64,000 nt of DNA from Xylocopa sonorina (taxonomy: Eukaryota > Arthropoda > Insecta > Hymenoptera > Apidae), in assembly GCF_050948175.1 (NCBI RefSeq), contig NW_027490091.1, forward strand, positions 3,410,001 to 3,474,000, given 5' to 3'. The notes below the pieces were generated by a model, which had not been told where the DNA came from, did not search any database, and saw nothing but the letters and a program-made list of their open reading frames with translations. Shown piece after piece: positions 54,901 through 64,000 of the stretch; the stretch's first letter is position 1; every line of letters begins with the position of its first letter. The position numbers and the translations under genes were made by a program.

Positions 54901-56630
54901 TCACTTCAAAAGAATGTAAATGCGACACTTCCTTGCTTGGAAATAGCGTTTGCAGATGTCTACGTATCGAAGCAATAGTTATCTATTGCTTCTTAAATCG
55001 TCATATCGCATCTCATATCTACGTTTCACAATAAGATATAGTATTCATGGCGAAGTGTCATGTATACCTCGTATTCCTTTCAAAAGAATGTAAATGCGAC
55101 ACTTCCTTGCTAGGAAGCAGCATTTACAGATGTCTACGTATCGAAGCAATAGGGATCTAATGCTTCTTAAATCGCCATATCGCTTCTCATTTCTATGTTT
55201 CATGATAATATATAATATTCACTGCGAAGTGTCATGTATACCTCGCATACACTTCAAATGAACGAAAATGCGACAGTTCCTTGCTGGGAAATAGTGTTTG
55301 CAGATATCTACGTATCGAAGCAATAGAGTTCTAATGCTTCTCAAAACGCGATATCGCTACTCAATGCTATGTTTCATGATAATATATAATATTCATTGTG
55401 GAGTGTTATGTATACCTTGTATTCACTTCAAAAGAATGTAAATGCGACACTTCCTTGCTTGGAAAATGCGTTTGCAGATGTCTACGTATCGAAGCAGTAG
55501 ATTTCTGATGCTTCTTAACTCGCCATATCGCATCTCATTTCTATGTTTCATGATAAGATATAATATTCATTGTGCAGTGTTATGTATACCTCGTATTCAC
55601 CTCAAAAGTATGTAAATGCGACACTTCCTTGCTAGGCAATAGCGTTTGCAGATATCTTCGTATCGAAGCAATAGTGTTCTAATGCATCTTAAATCGCGAT
55701 ATCGCATCTCATATTTATGTTTCGTGATAATATATAATATTCATTGCGAAGAGTCATGTATACCTCGCATACACTTCAAATGAATGTGAATGCGACAGTT
55801 CCTTGCTAGGAAATAGTGTTTGGAGATATCTAGTATCGAAGCAATGGAGTTCTAATGCTTCTTAAATCGCGATATCGCATCTTATTTCTATGTTTCTTGA
55901 TAAGATATAACATTCATGGTGCAGTGTTATGAATACCTCGTATTCACTTCAAAAGAATGTAAATGCGACACTTCCTTGCTTGGAAATAGCGTTTGCAGAT
56001 GTCTACGTATCGAAGCAATAGTTATCTATTGCTTCTTAAATCGTCATATCGCATCTCATATCTACGTTTCACGATAAGATATAGTATTCATGGCGAAGTG
56101 TCATGAATACCTCGTATTCCTTTCAAAAGAATGTAAATGCGACACTTCCTTGCTAGGAAGCAGCATTTACAGATGTCTACGTATCGAAGCAATAGGGATC
56201 TAATGCTTCTTAAATCGCCATATCGCTTCTCATTTCTATGTTTCATGATAATATATAATATTCACTGCGAAGTGTCATGCATACCTCGCATACACTTCAA
56301 ATGAACGAAAATGCGACAGTTCCTTGCTGGGAAATAGTGTTTGCAGATATCTACGTATCGAAGCAATAGAGTTCTAATGCTTCTCAAAACGCGATATCGC
56401 TACTCAATGCTATGTTTCATGATAATATATAATATTCATTGTGGAGTGTTATGTATACCTTGTATTCACTTCAAAAGAATGTAAATGCGACACTTCCTTG
56501 CTTGGAAAATGCGTTTGCAGATGTCTACGTATCGAAGCAGTAGATTTCTGATGCTTCTTAACTCGCCATATCGCATCTCATTTCTATGTTTCGTGATAAG
56601 ATATAATATTCATTGTGCAGTGTTATGTAT
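51901..56630 (-). repeat. Inverted-array higher-order block (1043 / 2087 bp units)
   Basis: The most regular part of the inverted array. The marker CATTCATGGTGCAG recurs at 52781, 53824, 54868 and 55911, that is every 1043-1044 bp or six monomers. The units come in two versions, one followed by CTTCCTTGCTTGG and one by CTTCGGTGCTAGG, which gives a 12-monomer period of about 2087 bp. The last two units are both of the first version. The regular pattern ends near 56630, where GTATATCTCGTCTATAC replaces the expected GTATACCTCGTATTC. Confidence 0.8.
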
Positions 56631-59600
56631 ATCTCGTCTATACTTCAAATGAATGTAAATGCGACACTTCCTTACTAGGAAATAGCGTTTGCAGATGCAT
56701 ACGTATCGTGGCATTAGAGTTCTAATTCTACTCAAAACACGATATCGCTTCTCATTTCTATGTATCATGATGATATATAATATTCATTGCAAAGTGTCAT
56801 GTATACCTCGCATACACCTAAAATGAATATAAATTCGACACTTCCTTCCTAGGAAATAGCGTTTGCAGATGTCTACGTATCGAGGCACTAGACATCTAAT
56901 GCTTCATAAATCGCCATATCGCATCTCATTTCTATGTTTCATGATAAGATATAATATTCGTCGTGCAGTGTTATGTATACCTCGTATTCACCTCAAAGGA
57001 GTGTAAACGCGACACTTCCTTCCTAGGAAAAAGCGCTTGCAGATGTCGACGTATCGAAGCAATAGAGTTCTAATGCCTCTTAAATCATCATATCGCATCT
57101 CATATCTACGTTTCCTGATAAGATATAATATTTATTTCGAAGTGTCATGTATACCTCGTATTACTTTCAAAAGAATGTAAATGCGGCACTTCCTTGCTTT
57201 GCAGATGTCAACGTATCGAAGCAATGGAGTTCTAATGCTTCTTAAATCGCCATATCGCATCTCATTTCTATGTTTCATGATAAGATATAATATTCACTGT
57301 GCAGTGTTATGTATGCCTCGTATTCACTTCAAATGAATGTAGATGCGACACTTCCTTGCTAGGAAATAGCGTTTGCAGATGTCTACGTATCGAAGCAATA
57401 GAGTTCTAAAGCTTCATAAATCGCGATATCGCATCTCATTTCAATGTTTCATGATGAGATATGATATTCATTGTGCAGTGTTATGAATACCTCGTAATCA
57501 CTTCAAAAGTATGTAAATGCGACACTTCCTTGCTAGGAAATAGCGTTTGCAGATGTCTACGTATCGAAGCAATAGGTATCCAATGCTTCTTAAATCGTCG
57601 TTTCGCATCTCATATCTACGTTTCATGATAAGATATAATATTCATTTCGAAGTGTCATGTATACCTCGTATTTCTTTCAAAAGAATGTAAATTCGACACT
57701 TGCTTGCTAGGAAATAGCGTTTGCAGATGTCTACGTATAGAAGCAATAGGAATCTAATGCTTCTTAAATAGCGATATCGCATCTCATTTCTATGTTTCAT
57801 GATAAGATATAATATCCATTGTGCAGTGTTATGTATATCTCGTCTATGCTTCAAATGAATGTAAATGCGACACTTCCTTGCTAGGAAATAGCGTTTGCAG
57901 ATGTCTACGTATCGAAGCAATAGAGTTCTAATGCTTCTTAAATCGCGATATCGCCTCTCATTTCTATGTTTCATGATAAGATATATTATTCATTGGGCAG
58001 TGTTATGTATACCTCGTATTCACTTCAGAAGAATGTAAATGCGACACTTCCTTGCTAGGAAATAGCGTTTGCAGGTGTCTACGCATCGTAGCATTAGTGC
58101 TCTAATGCTTCTCAAAACGCGACATCGTTTCACATTTCTATGTCTCATGATAGTATATAATATTCATTGCGTAGTGTCATGTATACCTCGCATACACTTC
58201 AAGTGAATGTAAATGCGACACTCCCTTGCTAGGAAGTAGCGTTTGCAGATGTCTACGCATCGAAGCAATAGAGATCTAATGCTTCTTATATCGTCATATC
58301 GCATCTCATTTCTATGTTTCATGATAAGATATAATATTCGCTGTGTAGTGTTATGTATACCTCGTATTCACTACAAAAGAATGTAAATGCGACACTTCCT
58401 TGCTAGGAAATAGCGTTTGCAGATGTCTACGTATTGAAGCAATAGTTTTCTAATGCTTCTTAAATCGTCATATCGCATCTCATATCTACGTTTCATGATA
58501 AGATATAATATTCATTGCGAAGTGTCATGTATACCTCGTATTCCTTTCAAAAGAATGTAAATGCGACACTTCCTTGCTATGCAGTAGCGTTTGCAGATGT
58601 CTACGTATCGAAGCAATAGTTTTCTAATGCATCTTAAAACGTCATATTGCATCTCATATCTATGTTTCATGATAATATATAATATTCACTGTGCAGTGTT
58701 ATGTATATCTCGTATTCACTTCAGAAGAATGTAAATGCGACACTTCCTTGCTAGGAAATAGCGTTTGCAGGTGTCTACGTGTCGTAGCATTAGTGCTCTA
58801 ATGCTTCTCAAAACGCGACATCGTTTCACATTTCTATGTTTCATGATAGTATATAACATTCATTGCGTAGTGTCATGTATACCTCGCATACACTTCAAAT
58901 GAATGCAAGTGCGACACTTCCTTGCTAGGAAATAGCGTTTGCAGATGTCTACGTATCGAAGCAATAGATATCTAAAGCTACATAAATCGCGATATCGCAT
59001 CTCATTTTAATGTTTCATGATGAGATATAATATTCATTGTGCAGTGTTATGAATACCTCGTATTCACTTCAAAAGAATGTAAATGCGACACTTGCTTGCT
59101 AGGAAATAGCGTCTGCAGATGTCTACGTATAGAAGCAATAGGGATCTAATGCTTCTTAAATCGCGATATGGCTTCTCATTTCTATGTTTCATGATAATAT
59201 ATAATATTCACTGCGAAGTACCATGTATACCTCGCATACACTTCAAATGAATGTAAATGCGACACTTCCTTGCTAGGAAGTAGCGTTTGCAGATGTCTAC
59301 GCATCGAAGCAATAGAGATCTAATGCTTCTTAAATCGTCATATCGAATCTCATTTCTATGTTTCATGATAAGATATAATATTCATTGTGCAGTGTTATGT
59401 ATATCTCGTCTACGCTTCAAATGAATGTAAATGCAACACTTCCTGGCTAGGAAATAGCGTTTGCAAATGCCTCCGTTTCGAAGCAATAGTGTTCTGACTA
59501 CTCTCAAAACACTATATCGCATCTCACTCCTATGTTTCATGATAAGATATAATATTCATTGCGAAGTGGCATGTATACCTCGCATTCACTTCAAATGAAT

Positions 59601-62600
59601 GTAAATGCGACACTACCTTGCTTGGAAATTGCGTTTGCAGATGTCTACGCATCGAAGCAATAGAGTTCTAGTGCTTCTTAAAACGCGATATCGCATCTCA
59701 TTTCTATGTCTCGTGATAAGATATAATGCTCATTGTGGAGTGCTATGTATATCGCGAATTAACTTCAGAAGAATGTAAATGTGACACTTCCTTGCCAGAA
59801 AATAGCGTTTGCAGATATCTAGGTATCGAAGCACTAGAGTTCTTATGCTTCTCAAAACGCGGTATCGCATCTCATTTCTATGTTTCATGATGAGATGTAA
59901 TAATCATTGCGAAGTGTCATGTATACCTCGTCTACACTTCAAATAAATGTAAATGCGACACTTCCTTGCTAGGAAATAGCGTTTGCAGATGTCTTCGTAT
60001 CGAAGCAATGGAGTTCTAATGCTTCTTAAATCGCGATATCGCATCTCATTTCTATGTTTCACGTTAAGATATAATATTCATTGTGCAGTGTTATGTATAT
60101 CTCGTCTATACTTGAAATGAATGTGAATGCGACACTTCCTTGTTAGGAAATAGCGTTTGTAGATGTCTACGTATCGTAGCAATAGAGTTATAACGCTTGT
60201 TAAATCGCGATATCGCATCTCATTTCTATGTTTCACGATAAGATATAATATTCATTGCGAAGTGTCATGTATACCAGGCAAACACTGAAAATGAATGTAA
60301 ATGCGATACTTCCTTGCTTGGAAATAGCGTTTGCAGATGTCTACGTATCGAAGAAATAGAGTTCTAATGCTTCTTAAATCGCCATATTGTATCTCATTTC
60401 TATGTTTCATGATAAGATATAATATTCATTGTGGAGTGTTATGTATACCTCGTATTCGCTTCAAAAGAATGTAAACGCAGCACTTTCTTTCCATTAAATA
60501 GCGTTTGCAGATGTCTTCGTATCGAAGCAATAGTGTTCTAATGCTTCATAAATCGCGATATCGCATCTCATTTCTATATTTCGTGACAAGATATAATATT
60601 CATTGCGAAATGTCACTTATACCTCGCATACACTTCAAATGAATTTAACTGCTACACTTCCTTCCTAGGAAATAGCATTTGCAGGTGTCTATGTGTCATG
60701 GCAAAAGAGTTCTAACGCTTCTTCAAACGCGAGATCTCAATTCATTTCTATGTTTCATGATAAGATATAGTATTCACTGTGCAGTGTCATGTATACCTCG
60801 TATTCACTTCAAAAGAATGTAAATGCGACACTTCCTTGCTAGGAAATAGCGTTTGCAGATGTCTATGTATCGTAGCATTAGTGCTCTAATGCTTCTCAAA
60901 ACCCTACATCGTTGCTCCTTTCTATGTTTCATGATAGTATATAATATGCATTGCGTAGTGTCATGTGTACCTCGCATACACTTCAAATGAATGTAAATGC
61001 GACAATTCCTTGCTTGGAAATAGCGTTTGCAAATGTCTACATATCGAAGCAATGGAGTTCTAATGCTTCTTAAATCGCCATATCGAATCTCATTTCTATG
61101 TTTCATGATAAGATATAATATTTATTCTGGAGTGTTATGTATACCTCGTATTCACATCAAATGTATGTAAATGCGACACTTCCTTGCCAGGAAATAGCGT
61201 TTGCAGATGTCTACGTATCGTAGCATTAGAGTTCTAATGCATCTCAAAACGCGATATAGCTATTCGTTACTATGTTTCATGATAATATATAATATTCCCT
61301 GTGGAATGCTACGTATACCTCGTATTCATTTCAAAAGAATGTAAATGCGACACTTCTTTGCTAGGAAATACCGTTTGCAGATGTCTACGCATCGTAGAGT
61401 TAGTGCTCTAATGCTTCTCAAAACGCCACAGCGTTTCTCATTTCTATGTTTCATGATAGCATATAATATTCATCTAGTAGTGTCATGTATACCTTGCATA
61501 CACTTCAAATGATTGTAAATGCGACACTTCCTTGCTAGGATATAGCGTTTGCAGATGTCTACGTATCGTGGCATTAGAGTTCTATATCTTCTAAAAACGC
61601 GATATCGCTTCTTATTTCTATGTTTCTTTATAATATATAGAATTCATTGCGACGTGTCATGTATACCTTGTATTCCTTTCAAAAGAATGTAAATGCGACA
61701 CTTGCTTGCTTGGAAGTAGCGTTTGCAGATGTCTACGTATCGAAGCAATAGTGTTCTAATTCTTCCTAAATGGCGATATCGCCTCTCATTTCTATGTTTC
61801 ATGATGAGCTATAATATTCACTGTGCAGTGTTATGTATATCTGATCTATACTTCAAATGAATGTAAATGCGACACTTCCTTGCTAGGAAATAGCGTTTGC
61901 AGATGTCTGCGAATCGTGGCATTAGAGTTCTAATGCTTCTCAAAACGCAGTATCGCTACTCATTTCTATGTTTCGTGATAATATATAATATTCATTGCGA
62001 AGTGCCATGTGTATCTCGTATTCACTTCAAAACAATGTAAATGCGACCCTTCCTTGCTAGGAAGTTGCGTTTGCAGATGTCTACGTATCGAAGCAATAGA
62101 TTCCTAATGCTTCTTAAATCGTCATATCGCACCTCATTTCTATGTTTTATGATAAGATATAATATTCATTGCGAAGTGCCATGTATACCTCGTATTCCTT
62201 TCAAAAGAATGTTAATGCGACACTACCTTGCTAGGAAGTAGCGTTTGCAGATATCTACGTATCGAACCAATAGATTTCTAATGCTTCTTAGATCGCCATA
62301 TCGCATTTCATTTCTATGTTTCATGATATGATATAATATTCATTGTGCAGTGTTGTGTATATCTCGTCTATACTTCAAATGAATGTAAATGCGACACTTC
62401 TTTGCTAGGAAATAGGGTTTGCAGATGTCTACGTATCGAAGCAATAGAGTTCTAATTCTTCTTAAATCGTCATATCACATCCCGTTCTACGTTTCCTGAT
62501 AAGATATAATATTCATTGCGAAGTGCCATGTATACCTCGTTTTCCTTTCAAAAGAATGTAAATGCGACACTTCCTGGCTAGGAAGAAGAGTCTGCAGATT

Positions 62601-64000
62601 TCTACGTATCGAAGCAATAGAGTTCTAATGCTTCTTAAATCGCCATATCGCATCTCATTTCTATGCTTCATGATAAGATATAATATTCATTGTGCAGTGT
62701 TACGTATATCTCGTCTATACTTCAAATGGATGTAAATGCGACACTTCCTTGCCAGGAAATAGCGTTTGCAGATGTCTACGTATCGTGGCATTAGAGTTCT
62801 AAATCTTTCGAATTCGCGATATCGCATCTCATTTCCATGTTTCATGATAAGATATAATATTCATTGCGAAGTGTCACCTATACCTCGTATTCACTTCAAA
62901 ACAATGTAAATGCGACACTTCCTTGCTAGGAAGTTGCGTTTGCTGATGTCTACGTATCGAAGCAATATCTATTAGGAATATTTCTAATGCTTCTTAAATC
63001 GCGATATCGCATCTCATTTCAATGTTTCATGATAAGATATAATATTCATTGTGCAGTGTTATGTATACCTCGTATTCATTTGAAAAGAATGTAAATGCGA
63101 CACTACCTTGCTAGGAAGTAGCGTTTGCAGATGTCTACGTACCGAAGAAATAGTGTTCTAATGCTTCTTAAATCGTCATATCGCATCTCATTTCTATGTT
63201 TCATGATAAGATATAATATTCTTTGTGATGTGTCATGTATACCTCGTACTCCTTTCTAAAGAATGTAAATGCGACACTTCCTTGCTAGGAAGTAGCGTTG
63301 GCAGATATCTACGTATCGAAGCAATAGTGTTCTAATGCTTCCCAAAAAGCGATATCGCATTTCATGCCTACGCTTCATGATAAGATATAATATTCATTGC
63401 GAAGTGACATGTATACCTCGTATTCCTTACAAAAGAATGTAAGTGCTACACTTCCTTGCCAGGAAGTAGCGTTTGCAGATGTCTACGTATCGAAGCAATA
63501 GAGTTCTAATGCTTCTTAAATAGCCATATCGCATCTCATATCTAAGTTTCATGATAAGATATAATATTCATTATGTAGTGTTATGTTTATCTCATCTATG
63601 CTTCAAATGAATGTAAATGCGACACTTCCTTGCTAGGAAGTTGCGTTTGCAGATGTCTGCGTATAGAAACAATAGATTCCTAATGCTTCTTAAATCGTCA
63701 TATCGCACCTCATTTCTATGTTTTATGATAAGATATAATATTCATTGCGAAGTGCCATGTATACCTCGTATTCCTTTCAAAAGAATGTTAATGCGACACT
63801 AACTTGCTAGGAAGTAGCGTTTGCAGATATCTACGTATCGAACCAATAGATTTCTAATGCTTCTTAGATCGCCATATCGCATTTCATTTCTATGTTTCAT
63901 GATAAGATATAATATTCATTGTGCAGTGTTATGTATATCTCGTCTATACTTCAAATGGATGTAAATGCGACACTTCCTTGCTAGGAAGTAGCGTTGGCAG
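56631..64000 (-). repeat. Divergent inverted monomers with a 9-monomer echo
   Basis: About 42 monomers without a regular higher-order unit. About 62041-62375 recurs at 63617-63951 (1576 bp apart), sharing ATAGATTCCTAATGC, GAATGTTAATGCG and GAACCAATAGATTTC. The excess over nine monomers is explained by an insertion of about 11 bp near 62967 (ATCTATTAGGAATATTT in place of AGAGTT). A monomer near 57200 has lost about 15 bp between CCTTGCT and TTGCAGATG. No gene is visible. Confidence 0.75.

Larger units (their letters stand above)
45254..64000 (-). repeat. 174-bp satellite array, inverted orientation (right block)
   Basis: From about 45254 to the window end the satellite reads as the reverse complement. 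The recurring words are now TCTACGTATCGAAGCAATAG, GACACTTCCTTGCTAGGAAATAGCG and CATGATAAGATATAATATTCATTG. Monomer length is again about 174 bp. This block is not a simple inversion of the left array. It lacks the 6085-bp higher-order unit and has its own 1043-bp (six-monomer) organisation between about 46.3 and 56.6 kb. The remainder consists of less ordered, more divergent monomers. The exact first satellite base is uncertain by several bases, because only the CTCTAATGCTTC text is clearly satellite. Confidence 0.95.

Noticed and set aside
1..64000. Telomeric repeats (TTAGG or TTAGGG) or rDNA in the window
   Set aside because: No tandem run of telomeric units and no rRNA-like sequence seen; scattered TTAGA words belong to the satellite.

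Overview
This window is almost entirely satellite DNA from a eukaryote. I find no protein-coding gene, tRNA, rRNA or CRISPR array. About 97% of it is one tandem-repeat family with a monomer of about 174 bp and roughly 360 monomers by length. The open frames present are by-products of the period being a multiple of three (174 = 3 x 58 codons). An LTR retrotransposon remnant with a 4-bp target-site duplication, together with multi-level higher-order repeats, points to a (peri)centromeric or other heterochromatic block of an animal genome. An insect is plausible, but the sequence does not prove it and I do not recognise the satellite family by name.

Layout: (1) 1-25200, satellite on the + strand. 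Its core (about 1.6-17.0 kb) is made of higher-order repeats with a full unit of 6085 bp (about 35 monomers) and a shortened derivative of 4933 bp. From 17.0 to 25.2 kb the monomers are more divergent, with only local 2-, 6- and 8-monomer duplications. (2) 25205-26745, a 1541-bp solo LTR (TGT...ACA ends, imperfect terminal inverted repeat, GAAG target duplication) inserted cleanly into one monomer. (3) 26746-45151, + strand satellite again. From 27411 on it is a near-identical second copy of 1-17740, displaced by exactly 27410 bp. (4) 45152-about 45253, a roughly 100-bp fragment that resembles the 5' end of the solo LTR and again follows GAAG. (5) About 45254-64000, the same satellite family on the opposite strand, with a different higher-order organisation: 6-monomer (1043 bp) and 12-monomer (about 2087 bp) units and a 2.9-kb block repeated at 5556 bp.

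The sequence records an order of events. The 35-monomer repeat was amplified and acquired copy-specific marks: loss of seven monomers, a 75-bp TTCTAAT-rich insertion, and point changes. A much larger segment was then duplicated at 27410 bp spacing, carrying those marks along. Two arrays of opposite orientation, each homogenised by its own scheme, meet at the retroelement fragment. Assembly error is a real alternative for both the 27.4-kb duplication and the strand switch, and long reads would decide it.
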